Numbered from the stretch's first letter, positions 7,549-13,709 are shown. The stretch: 13,926 bases of DNA from Oscillibacter sp. (GCA_003487665.1 DNFA01000020.1:3520-17445), one strand, 5' to 3'. Made by a program: numbers and translations. The notes: a model not told the origin generated them from the sequence alone.

Positions 7549-7562
7549 AATTCATCTGAATT
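7549..7562. promoter_or_regulatory. Palindromic operator candidate at the cNMP-TetR promoter
   Basis: AATTCA-TC-TGAATT is a perfect inverted repeat with 6-bp arms. It overlaps the -10 hexamer and start region of the minus-strand promoter. The position suits autorepression by the TetR protein encoded in the same operon. The sequence is AT-rich and short, so chance is possible. Confidence 0.4.
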
Positions 7563-7588
7563 ATATCATGTTCTGCCGCCGATGTCGA
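7560..7588 (-). promoter_or_regulatory. Sigma-A promoter of the cNMP-TetR operon
   Basis: Read on the minus strand, TCGACA (7588-7583) and a perfect TATAAT (7565-7560) are 17 bp apart. Transcription would start near 7553, about 24 nt before the ATG at 7529. Confidence 0.75.
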
Positions 7589-7597
7589 TACTTTTTC

Positions 7598-7626
7598 TTG
7601 CCAAATCCCTTCGGAGGTGGCATACT
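7598..7626 (+). promoter_or_regulatory. Probable promoter of the mrnC-rqcH operon
   Basis: TTGCCA (7598-7603), a 17-bp spacer and CATACT (7621-7626), with an extended -10 TG at 7618-7619. The -35 lies 9 bp from that of the divergent cNMP-TetR promoter. The leader would be short, about 17 nt, with AAGGAAG at 7636-7642 as ribosome site. Confidence 0.55.
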
Positions 7627-7649
7627 AAAGCAGAAAAGGAAGTGGAAGT

Positions 7650-8051
7650 ATGAACTATTTTGAACCGCACCTGACGCCCGACGAGCTTCGCGCCATCAGC
7701 GCCATCGGTTTGGCGCACATGGGGGATGCCGTCTACGAGACGCTGGTGCGCACATGGCTGTGCGTTCACGGCAAGGCCACCGGCAAGGAACTGCACCGCG
7801 CCACCATTGCGCTGGTCTGCGCCCAGAAGCAGGCGGAGCTGGCGCAGCGGGTGCTGCCGCAGCTGACGGAGGAGGAGCTGGCCGTCTACAAGCGCGGCCG
7901 CAACGCCAATGTACACGCCATGCCCCGCAGTGCCACGCCCGCCCAGTACCACGCCGCCACCGGTCTGGAGTGTCTGATGGGCTGGCTGTATCTGCAGGGG
8001 AACAAGGAGCGCGCGGAGCAGCTGTTCCACGCCATGATGGAGGAGGAGTAA
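7650..8051 (+). CDS. mrnC: Mini-ribonuclease III (MrnC)
   Basis: MrnC is a compact homodimeric RNase III-fold enzyme without a dsRNA-binding domain. In Bacillus it matures 23S rRNA by trimming the ends of the precursor stem. The 133-residue length is typical. Visible family motifs are LAHMGDAVYE (21-30, with catalytic Asp26), the basic RNA-contacting YKRGRNANVHAMPRSAT (about 80-96) and ATGLECLMGWLYL (about 102-114), which supplies the second metal-binding acidic residue. AAGGAAG is 7 bp upstream of the ATG. It begins an operon with rqcH, whose ATG follows its stop by one base. In other Firmicutes this gene often sits by cysS, which is not seen here. Confidence 0.94.
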   Translation: MNYFEPHLTPDELRAISAIGLAHMGDAVYETLVRTWLCVHGKATGKELHRATIALVCAQKQAELAQRVLPQLTEEELAVYKRGRNANVHAMPRSATPAQYHAATGLECLMGWLYLQGNKERAEQLFHAMMEEE

Positions 8052-8052
8052 C

Positions 8053-9786
8053 ATGCCGCTGGATGCCGTATGCCTGCAGGCTGTGGTGGCGGAGCTGGCG
8101 CCCCAGATCACCGGCAGCCGTATTGAGAAGATCCAGCAGCCCGCCAGGGATCAGGTGGTGCTGCTGCTCCGGGGAAACCGCCGGCTGCTGCTGTCCGCCG
8201 GCGGCGGACAGCCCCGCCTGCACCTGACCGAACTGCCGCGGGACAATCCCGCCCAGCCGCCCATGTTCTGCATGCTGCTGCGCAAGTACCTCAGCGGCGG
8301 TATTATCGAGAGCATTCAGCAGGCGCCGCTGGAGCGGGTGGTCACGCTGACCGTCTCTGCCGCCGATGAGCTGGGCGAGCGCAGCCAATTTTCTCTGATT
8401 TTAGAGGCCGTTGCCCGCCGCGCCAACCTGATACTGGCGGACAAGGACGGACACATCATCGACTGTCTGCGCCGCATCGACTTTGAGATGAACCCCGACC
8501 GGCAGGTGCTGCCGGGGCTGTTTTATCACCTGCCCACGCCGCCTGACAAGGTATCTCCCTTCACAGTGACAGAGGAGGAATTCGCGGCTCTCGCCGCCGC
8601 AGCGGGGGAGGGCGCGCCCGCGGATCAGTGGCTGGTGCGTACGGTCAACGGCCTGTCGCCGCTGGTGGCGCGGGAACTGACTTTCCGCGCCTGCGGCAGC
8701 ACAGATGCCCCGGTCACGGGGCATACTGCGGCGCTGTGGAGCGCTTTTGCCGCGTGGCGGGATACTGTGAACGAAAAGCACTTTACACATGCGATGCTGA
8801 AACGCTCCGGCGTGCCCATGGACTTCACCTACCTGCATGTGGGGCAGTACGGCGGCGCGGCGGAGGAGGAGACGTACACCAGCTTCTCCCGCCTGCTGGA
8901 CGACTTCTATGAAAAGCGGGAGCAGGCCGAGCGCGTGAAGCAAAAGGGGCAGGATCTGGTAAAAACCGCCTCCAACGGCGCTGCCCGGCTCCGCCGCAAG
9001 ATCGCCGCTCAGGAGCAGGAGCTGGCCGAGAGCAAAAACCGCGACAAATGGCGCGTGTACGGCGAGCTGATCACCGCCAACCTGTACCGCATGGAGCGGG
9101 GCATGAGCCGCCTGACGGCGCAGAACTACTACGACCCCGACTGCGCCGACGTGGATATCCCGCTGGATGTGCGGCTGTCGCCGCAGGAGAACGCGGCGAA
9201 GTATTTCAAAAAATACACCAAGGCAAAAACGGCGGAGAAGTACATCACGGCGCAGCTGGAAAAGGCGCGGGTGGAGCTGACCTATCTGGAAAGTGTCCTT
9301 CAGGAGCTGACACTGGCTGAGTCCGAGCAGGACTTCAACGACATCCGCGCCGAGCTGACCGACGGCGGCTACCTCCGGGCAAAGGGCAGAAAGCAGCCCC
9401 AGCGTCCCAGCAAGCCGCGGGAATTCCGCTCCACGGCGGGGCTGCGCATCCTTGTGGGGCGCAACAACCGGCAAAACGACCGCCTGACCGCCAAGGACGC
9501 GGAAAAGTGGGACATCTGGCTCCACACCCAGAGGATACACGGCTCCCACGTGATACTGTGCACCGGCGGCGCACAGCCGGACGAGCAGAGCCTGCTGGAA
9601 GCGGCATCGCTGGCGGCGTATTTCTCCCAGGCGCAGGACGGCACGAAGGTGCCCGTTGACTTCACCCAGGTGAAGTATGTGAAGAAGCCCGCCGGTTCGC
9701 CACCGGGATTCGTGAATTACACCAATTACAAAACCATTTTGGCCGACCCCAGCGAGGAGCTGGTGAAGCGGCTGGCGGCACGGTGA
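8053..9786 (+). CDS. rqcH: Ribosome quality control factor RqcH (NFACT/Rqc2 family)
   Basis: RqcH binds obstructed 50S subunits carrying peptidyl-tRNA and recruits tRNA-Ala to add C-terminal alanine tails that mark stalled peptides for degradation. The older name is fibronectin-binding protein A. The 577-residue protein has NFACT-N in the first half (MFCMLLRKYLSGG at about 71-83, the DR-equivalent position ER at 94-95, VARRANLILAD at about 120-130). A long coiled-coil middle contains YGELITANLY, and an NFACT-R domain near the end contains LVGRNNRQND and DIWLHT (487-492) followed by GSHVIL. The key Asp-Arg motif is Glu-Arg here and the usual RHSN is RRAN. The ATG follows GGAGGAG embedded in the mrnC end. 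It is probably co-transcribed with mrnC and the following small membrane gene. Confidence 0.94.
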   Translation: MPLDAVCLQAVVAELAPQITGSRIEKIQQPARDQVVLLLRGNRRLLLSAGGGQPRLHLTELPRDNPAQPPMFCMLLRKYLSGGIIESIQQAPLERVVTLTVSAADELGERSQFSLILEAVARRANLILADKDGHIIDCLRRIDFEMNPDRQVLPGLFYHLPTPPDKVSPFTVTEEEFAALAAAAGEGAPADQWLVRTVNGLSPLVARELTFRACGSTDAPVTGHTAALWSAFAAWRDTVNEKHFTHAMLKRSGVPMDFTYLHVGQYGGAAEEETYTSFSRLLDDFYEKREQAERVKQKGQDLVKTASNGAARLRRKIAAQEQELAESKNRDKWRVYGELITANLYRMERGMSRLTAQNYYDPDCADVDIPLDVRLSPQENAAKYFKKYTKAKTAEKYITAQLEKARVELTYLESVLQELTLAESEQDFNDIRAELTDGGYLRAKGRKQPQRPSKPREFRSTAGLRILVGRNNRQNDRLTAKDAEKWDIWLHTQRIHGSHVILCTGGAQPDEQSLLEAASLAAYFSQAQDGTKVPVDFTQVKYVKKPAGSPPGFVNYTNYKTILADPSEELVKRLAAR

Positions 9787-9801
9787 AAGGGAGGTATACG
9801 C

Positions 9802-10119
9802 ATGCTGGCATACGCGATACTGATGTGGGGGATAGCGGCGTTGTTTCTGCTGCTGGGCATCCTGATTTATCGAGGAAAGACTGAACTGATCCACGAGTAC
9901 CACCGGAAAAAGGTGAAGCCCGAGGACGAAAAAGCTTACGGACAGGCTTTTGCCAAGGGACTGTTTGTGATTTCCGCAGCGCTTATTGTCAGCGGTATGA
10001 TCGCCCTATTTGCAGCATCCGGAATGGCGGCTGCGCTGGTCGTCCTCTTTGCCGGGCTGTTCGCCGCGTTTTTTGTTCTTTGGCGAGTTCAGCGGCGCTA
10101 CAACGGCGGGGTATTTTGA
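9802..10119 (+). CDS. Small membrane protein, DUF3784-like
   Basis: A 105-residue protein with three predicted membrane segments: about 3-23 (YAILMWGIAALFLLLGILIY), about 52-72 (GLFVISAALIVSGMIALFAA) and about 75-95 (AAALVVLFAGLFAAFFVLW). Between the first two lies a cytoplasmic loop with GKTELIHEYHRKKVKPEDEK. The layout of a membrane segment, then I-x-x-G-K-T-x-L-I-x-x-Y-H, then a charged stretch ending in a tyrosine matches my memory of the DUF3784 family, which has no assigned function. AAGGGAGG (9786-9793) lies 8 bp before the ATG, 15 bp after rqcH, so it is the last gene of the mrnC-rqcH operon. The shared terminator lies 83 bp downstream. Confidence 0.8.
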   Translation: MLAYAILMWGIAALFLLLGILIYRGKTELIHEYHRKKVKPEDEKAYGQAFAKGLFVISAALIVSGMIALFAASGMAAALVVLFAGLFAAFFVLWRVQRRYNGGVF

Positions 10120-10201
10120 CTGTCAACGGGGAAAGTGTTGATGGGACGGAGGCGTTATGGGGCGCAAGAGGGAGAAACGGATCCTGTGAACCGAAAACTC
10201 T

Positions 10202-10229
10202 GAAAAGACCGCCTTTCGGCGGTCTTTTC
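10202..10229. terminator. Terminator shared by convergent genes
   Basis: A perfect 12-bp stem, GAAAAGACCGCC (10202-10213) with GGCGGTCTTTTC (10218-10229), has the loop TTTC. The T-run on either strand lets it serve both the mrnC-rqcH operon and the DUF378 gene, whose stop codon is 8 bp to its right. Confidence 0.85.
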
Positions 10230-10236
10230 GTTATTC

Positions 10237-10443
10237 TCATGCCTCGGCGGGCGTATCGCGGAACAGAATGGTGATGCACCACAGACCGGCAAGCCCCACC
10301 AGCGCGTAGACGACGCGGCTGATGGGGGCGGCCTGGCCGCCGAAGATGGCCGCCACGCAGTCGAAGCGGAACAGCCCCACCGCGCCCCAGTTCAGGGCGC
10401 CGATGATGACCAGCGCCAGCGCGATGCGATCGAGTACTTTCAT
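10237..10443 (-). CDS. DUF378-family small membrane protein (YuzA-like)
   Basis: A 68-residue protein of the DUF378 type. It has two membrane segments, about 7-25 (IALALVIIGALNWGAVGLF) and about 43-61 (RVVYALVGLAGLWCITILF), joined by a short loop with FDCVAAIFGG. The signatures LVIIGALNWGAVGLF and RVVYALVGLAGLW are typical of the family, whose function is unknown. The ATG at 10443 is preceded by GGAGG at a rather long 10-bp spacing; a longer reading back to 10515 has no family similarity. It is monocistronic and convergent with the upstream operon. No convincing sigma-A promoter was found on the minus strand between 10460 and 10560. Confidence 0.88.
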   Translation of the reverse strand: MKVLDRIALALVIIGALNWGAVGLFRFDCVAAIFGGQAAPISRVVYALVGLAGLWCITILFRDTPAEA

Positions 10444-10556
10444 ATATACATGACCTCCATTCGTTTGAGACTGCTGCTTACCGTAGCATTTCCCAGGGAA
10501 GTGGAGGATATGCACAAAAAATTTTTGAGATTACCTGAATAAAATTGGAAAAGCGA

Positions 10557-10585
10557 TTGCAAAAGCCGCGGTAATTTGGTATTAT
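10557..10585 (+). promoter_or_regulatory. Sigma-A promoter of the DUF1015 gene
   Basis: TTGCAA (10557-10562), a 17-bp spacer and TATTAT (10580-10585), with extended -10 TG at 10577-10578. Transcription would start near 10592, giving a leader of about 45 nt. Confidence 0.8.
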
Positions 10586-10600
10586 CAGCGTAGAACAATT

Positions 10601-10618
10601 TGTACACGACCATGTACA
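10601..10618. repeat. Paired TGTACA palindromes in the DUF1015 leader
   Basis: Two copies of the self-complementary hexamer TGTACA (10601-10606 and 10613-10618) are separated by CGACCA, so the RNA can form a 6-bp hairpin 5 nt before the ribosome site AAGGAGGAG. As DNA it could equally be an operator. Its role is unknown. Confidence 0.35.
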
Positions 10619-10636
10619 TACACTAAGGAGGAGACC

Positions 10637-11920
10637 ATGAACAAGAAGTTTGACAAGCTGGGCTTTTATCCCGCCGACATCCTGCTGCCCAAGGATCAGG
10701 ACATGACCAAGTGGGCGGTCGTCGCCTGCGATCAGTTCACCTCTGAGCCGGAGTACTGGCAGGCGGTGGAGGAGAAGGTGGGCGACGCGCCCTCCACCTT
10801 GCGTCTGATCCTGCCGGAGGCCAACCTGAAGGCTCCCAACGTGGACGAGTACATCGAGAATATCAACGACTCCATGAAGAAGTACCTGGCCGACGGCGTG
10901 TTCGAGACGCTGCCCGACTCCCTGATCTACATCGAGCGCCAGCAGTCCGACGGCAAGATCCGCCACGGCCTGATCGGTATGGTGGATCTGGATGCCTATG
11001 ATTTCACCCCCGGTTCCGGCGCCCTGATCCGCGCCACCGAGGGCACCGTGCTGGATCGCATCCCGCCCCGCGCCAAGGTGCGCCGCAACGCGCCCATCGA
11101 GCTGCCCCACGTCATGCTGCTGATCGACGATCCCGACAAGACCGTTATCGAGCCGCTGACCGCCGCAGCCGACACCATGGAGAAGGTCTACGACTTCGAC
11201 CTGATGCAGAACGGCGGCCACATCCGCGGCTTCAAGCTGTCCGACAAGCAGATCGACGCCGTGGCCAACGCGCTGGAGGGTCTGACCACCGACGCGGCTA
11301 TGGAGAAGAAGTACAACGTCTCCGGCGTGGCGCCCCTGCTGTTCGCCGTGGGCGACGGCAACCACTCTCTGGCCACCGCCAAGGCCTGCTATGAGGAGCA
11401 GAAGAAGGGCAAGACCCCCGAAGAGTATCTGGCTCTGCCCGCCCGCTACGCGCTGGTAGAGGTGGTCAACAACCACGACGATGCCCTGCAGTTCGAGCCC
11501 ATCCACCGGGTGCTGTTCGGCGTGGATCACCAGAAGTTCATGGACGCCTTCCGCGCCGCCTATCCCAACGCCTACGAGGGCAAGGGCGACGGTCACACCA
11601 TCGAGTTCGTGTGGAACGGCGAGAGCCACTTCATCACTGTGCCTGATCCCAAGGTGCAGCTGGCTGTGGGCACGCTCCAGAGCGTCATCGACCAGTACCT
11701 GAAGGACAACGGCGGCGAGGTGGACTACATCCACGGCGACGACGTGACCCGCGAGCTGGGCAGCAAGCCCGGCAACATGGGCTTCCTGCTGCCCGCCATG
11801 GGCAAGGAGCAGCTGTTCAAGACCGTCATGGCCGACGGCGTGCTGCCCCGCAAGACCTTCTCCATGGGTCACGCCCAGGACAAGCGCTACTACATCGAGG
11901 CGCGCAAGATCGTCAAGTAA
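10637..11920 (+). CDS. DUF1015 family protein
   Basis: A 427-residue cytoplasmic protein of the DUF1015 family, whose biochemical role is not established to my knowledge. Family hallmarks seen are the N-terminal FYPADILLPKDQDMTKWAVV, the segment RHGLIGMVDLDAYDF (about 109-123), RATEGTVLDRIPPRAKVRRN (about 132-151) and the central VGDGNHSLATAK (238-249). The last corresponds to the ADGHHR-type motif of many homologues, here with Asn-His-Ser instead of His-His-Arg. No signal peptide or membrane segment is visible. AAGGAGGAG lies close upstream of the ATG, and a good promoter and a terminator frame it as a single-gene unit. In some clostridia this family sits by serine biosynthesis genes; nothing of that kind is near here. 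Confidence 0.9.
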   Translation: MNKKFDKLGFYPADILLPKDQDMTKWAVVACDQFTSEPEYWQAVEEKVGDAPSTLRLILPEANLKAPNVDEYIENINDSMKKYLADGVFETLPDSLIYIERQQSDGKIRHGLIGMVDLDAYDFTPGSGALIRATEGTVLDRIPPRAKVRRNAPIELPHVMLLIDDPDKTVIEPLTAAADTMEKVYDFDLMQNGGHIRGFKLSDKQIDAVANALEGLTTDAAMEKKYNVSGVAPLLFAVGDGNHSLATAKACYEEQKKGKTPEEYLALPARYALVEVVNNHDDALQFEPIHRVLFGVDHQKFMDAFRAAYPNAYEGKGDGHTIEFVWNGESHFITVPDPKVQLAVGTLQSVIDQYLKDNGGEVDYIHGDDVTRELGSKPGNMGFLLPAMGKEQLFKTVMADGVLPRKTFSMGHAQDKRYYIEARKIVK

Positions 11921-11943
11921 GGCTGGCGCAGTCTGCACCGGTA

Positions 11944-11952
11944 TGCTATAAT
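11944..11952 (+). promoter_or_regulatory. Extended -10 promoter of ispE embedded in the upstream terminator
   Basis: TGCTATAAT carries a perfect -10 (11947-11952) and the extended TG. The -35 position (TGGCGC) is poor. Transcription would start near 11959, inside the left arm of the terminator hairpin 11950-11980. Confidence 0.6.
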
Positions 11953-11984
11953 AGTGCTGCGGCATTGCCGCAGCACTATTTTTT
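11950..11984 (+). terminator. Rho-independent terminator after the DUF1015 gene
   Basis: A perfect 14-bp stem, AATAGTGCTGCGGC (11950-11963) with GCCGCAGCACTATT (11967-11980), has a 3-nt loop. The run TTTTTT (11979-11984) starts in the end of the stem. It overlaps the ispE -10. Confidence 0.9.
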
Positions 11985-11997
11985 GCGAGGGACGGCT

Positions 11998-12843
11998 ATG
12001 AGATGCACGGAACGGGCGTATGCCAAGATAAATCTGACGCTGGACGTGGGCGCGAAGCGGGCGGACGGGTATCATGAGATCACCTCCGTTATGCAGCGCA
12101 TCAGCCTGTGGGATACCGTGACGGTGGAGCGCGGTACGGGGTGTGATTCCCTGCTTTGCAGCGCACCGGTGACGGAGGACGTCAATGACAACCTATGTAT
12201 GAAGGCGCTGCGGGTGTTCTTTGCGGAGACGGCGATGGAAAGCGGCGGTGTGTCCATCACGCTGGAGAAGCATATCCCCACCCAAGCGGGACTGGGCGGC
12301 GGCAGCAGCGACGCGGCGGCGGTGCTGCTGGCGCTGCGGACGTTGTACGCGCCGCGCATGACAGACATGCGGCTGGAGAGACTGGCGGAAAAGCTGGGCA
12401 GCGATGTGCCCTTCTTTATCCGCGGCGGCACGCAGCTGGCCATCGGGCGGGGGGAGATCGTCGCGCCGCTGCCGCCGCTGACAGCGGGCTGGTTTGTGGT
12501 GGTGAAGCCGGAGGAGAGCTATTCCACGGCGGAGATGTACCGGCGGCTGGACGCCTGCGGCGGGATGACCGCAGAGGACAGCCGCATGGAGGACGCCGTG
12601 GCCGGGAACAACGTCCACGCGATAGCGGCAGAGCTGCGCAACAGCTTTGAGCGTGCTGTGCCGGAGGACAGCCGCCTCTGGGATATCAAAGCGGCGCTGC
12701 GGGCGCAGGGGGCGCTGGGTACGCTGCTCAGCGGCAGCGGCAGCGCTGTGTTCGGAGTGTTCGATGACCGGAAGGAGGCGGCGGCGGCCGCGATGACGCT
12801 GCGGCGGACGTGGCCGCAGGTTTTTTTGACCCGGCCGGTATAA
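11998..12843 (+). CDS. ispE: 4-diphosphocytidyl-2-C-methyl-D-erythritol kinase
   Basis: IspE phosphorylates the 2-hydroxyl of CDP-methylerythritol with ATP, the fourth step of the MEP isoprenoid pathway, in the cytoplasm. The 281-residue protein is a GHMP kinase. It carries AYAKINLTLDVGAKRADGYH (7-26, catalytic Lys10), the ATP-binding PTQAGLGGGSSDAAA (94-108), LGSDVPFFI (133-141) with catalytic Asp136, and the C-terminal LLSGSGSAVFGVF. The ATG at 11998 follows GAGGGA by 5 bp and begins the conserved region; a TTG at 11965 lies in the terminator hairpin and is rejected. It is followed by a terminator hairpin that also precedes spoIIR, so the two genes seem insulated despite being close. Confidence 0.96.
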   Translation: MRCTERAYAKINLTLDVGAKRADGYHEITSVMQRISLWDTVTVERGTGCDSLLCSAPVTEDVNDNLCMKALRVFFAETAMESGGVSITLEKHIPTQAGLGGGSSDAAAVLLALRTLYAPRMTDMRLERLAEKLGSDVPFFIRGGTQLAIGRGEIVAPLPPLTAGWFVVVKPEESYSTAEMYRRLDACGGMTAEDSRMEDAVAGNNVHAIAAELRNSFERAVPEDSRLWDIKAALRAQGALGTLLSGSGSAVFGVFDDRKEAAAAAMTLRRTWPQVFLTRPV

Positions 12844-12867
12844 AACAGAAAAGCACCGTCCACAATG
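12838..12867 (+). promoter_or_regulatory. Candidate forespore sigma (SigF/SigG-type) promoter of spoIIR
   Basis: GTATA (12838-12842) fits the -35 of forespore sigma factors. CACAATG begins 18 bp later (12861) and loosely resembles their CATNNTA-type -10. No sigma-A promoter was found before spoIIR. SpoIIR is known in Bacillus to depend on SigF. The -10 match is imperfect, so this is tentative. Confidence 0.3.
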
Positions 12868-12897
12868 TAGGAAAATCAGCAAGGGACGGTGCTTTTT
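12849..12897 (+). terminator. Terminator after ispE, abutting the spoIIR start
   Basis: A perfect 13-bp stem, AAAAGCACCGTCC (12849-12861) with GGACGGTGCTTTT (12884-12896), encloses a 22-nt loop. T-run TTTTT (12893-12897) ends right at the spoIIR ATG. The loop is longer than usual. Confidence 0.75.
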
Positions 12898-13512
12898 ATG
12901 CGTACATATATAAAAAAGTGGAAGCCGGTGGAGCTGGCGCTGCTGGCGGCGCTGGCGCTGGCTCTTGTCAGCGGTGCGGCGTCACTGGGACGGCAGGATG
13001 CCCTGCAGGAGAAGATGATCCGCCTGCATGTGATCGCCAACTCGGACAGCGCCTCGGATCAGGCCATGAAGCTGCGGGCGCGGGACGCCGTGCTCTCCCG
13101 CGCCGAGGATATACTGCGGCAGGCGGCGGACAGGCCGGACGCACAGGCGCGGCTGCGCACAGCCCTGCCGGAGCTGGAGCAGGCGGCCTTCGACGCCTGC
13201 GGCGGGTCATACCCCGTGCGGGCGGAGCTGACCATGACGGAATTCCCACTGAAGGAGTACGACGGCTTCGCACTGCCGGCGGGGGAGTATCTGGCGCTGC
13301 GGGTCGTCATCGGCGAGGGCGCCGGGCGGAACTGGTGGTGCGTGGTGTACCCGCCGCTGTGTACGGCGGCCTGCACCGACCTGGAGGACGTGGCAGTGCA
13401 GGCCGGCATGGATGAATCGGACATGAAGCTCATCACCGGACAGGAGGGCTATGTGCTGAAATTTCGGGCGGTGGAGCTGTGGGAGCGCCTGCGCCAGTGG
13501 CTGGGGAAATAA
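12898..13512 (+). CDS. spoIIR: Stage II sporulation protein R
   Basis: SpoIIR is made in the forespore and exported to the intermembrane space, where it triggers SpoIIGA to process pro-SigE in the mother cell. The 204-residue protein begins with a basic stretch and a signal-anchor or signal peptide (about 10-30, LELALLAALALALVSG-like). The family signature IRLHVIANSDSASDQAMKLR (about 41-60) follows, with AELTMTEFPLKEYDGFALPA-type text in the middle and NWWCVVYPPLCTAA (about 144-157) near the end. The ATG at 12898 is chosen over a GTG at 12889. The only ribosome-site candidate, AAGGGA (12881-12886), is partly inside the terminator stem and 11 bp away. This gene marks the organism as belonging to a spore-forming lineage. 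Confidence 0.93.
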   Translation: MRTYIKKWKPVELALLAALALALVSGAASLGRQDALQEKMIRLHVIANSDSASDQAMKLRARDAVLSRAEDILRQAADRPDAQARLRTALPELEQAAFDACGGSYPVRAELTMTEFPLKEYDGFALPAGEYLALRVVIGEGAGRNWWCVVYPPLCTAACTDLEDVAVQAGMDESDMKLITGQEGYVLKFRAVELWERLRQWLGK

Positions 13513-13540
13513 AACTTTGAAAAGTCTGGCGAAAAAACTG

Positions 13541-13568
13541 TTGACAAATGCGGGAAAACATGTATAAT
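13541..13568 (+). promoter_or_regulatory. Strong sigma-A promoter of tRNA-Gln
   Basis: Perfect TTGACA (13541-13546) and perfect TATAAT (13563-13568) with a 16-bp spacer. Transcription would start near 13575, about 15 nt before the mature tRNA. It begins only 28 bp after the spoIIR stop. Confidence 0.93.
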
Positions 13569-13589
13569 AGTTTTTGTTCGTCAGGACAC

Positions 13590-13663
13590 AGCGGGATTGT
13601 GTAAAGGTAGCACAGCGGACTCTGACTCCGTATGTGAGGGTTCGAATCCTTCTCCCGCTGCCA
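13590..13663 (+). tRNA. tRNA-Gln (anticodon CUG)
   Basis: The 74-nt cloverleaf folds fully. The acceptor stem is AGCGGGA with TCCCGCT, and the D arm is GTG/CAC with GG in the loop. The anticodon stem GCGGA/TCCGT closes the loop CTCTGAC (anticodon CTG, reading CAG codons). The T arm is GAGGG/CCTTC around TTCGAAT, followed by discriminator G73 and encoded CCA. The first pair is A1-U72 rather than the U1-A72 of many bacterial tRNA-Gln. It is a single-gene unit with its own promoter and terminator. Its 3' end borders a recombinase remnant, which suggests past use as an integration site. Confidence 0.96.
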
Positions 13664-13665
13664 GC

Positions 13666-13704
13666 AAGAGGTCTGAAACCAATGGGTTTCAGACCTCTTT
13701 TCTT
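13666..13704 (+). terminator. Terminator of tRNA-Gln
   Basis: A perfect 15-bp stem, AAGAGGTCTGAAACC (13666-13680) with GGTTTCAGACCTCTT (13685-13699), has the loop AATG and is followed by TTTTCTT. It begins 3 bp after the CCA. Confidence 0.9.
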
Positions 13705-13709
13705 GTGTC

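Noticed and set aside
8401..9903. Minus-strand 500-codon frame opposite rqcH
   Set aside because: No recognisable domains or ribosome site, while rqcH is clear on the plus strand.
10157..10189. Ten-codon frame MGRKREKRIL with GGAGG just upstream
   Set aside because: Too short and without any comparison to support it; the spacing to GGAGG is only 4 bp. It could be a leader peptide but cannot be claimed.
10478..11965. Minus-strand 495-codon frame opposite the DUF1015 gene
   Set aside because: Antisense shadow; it runs through a terminator and a promoter, and its product is repetitive Val/Leu/His/Gly text.
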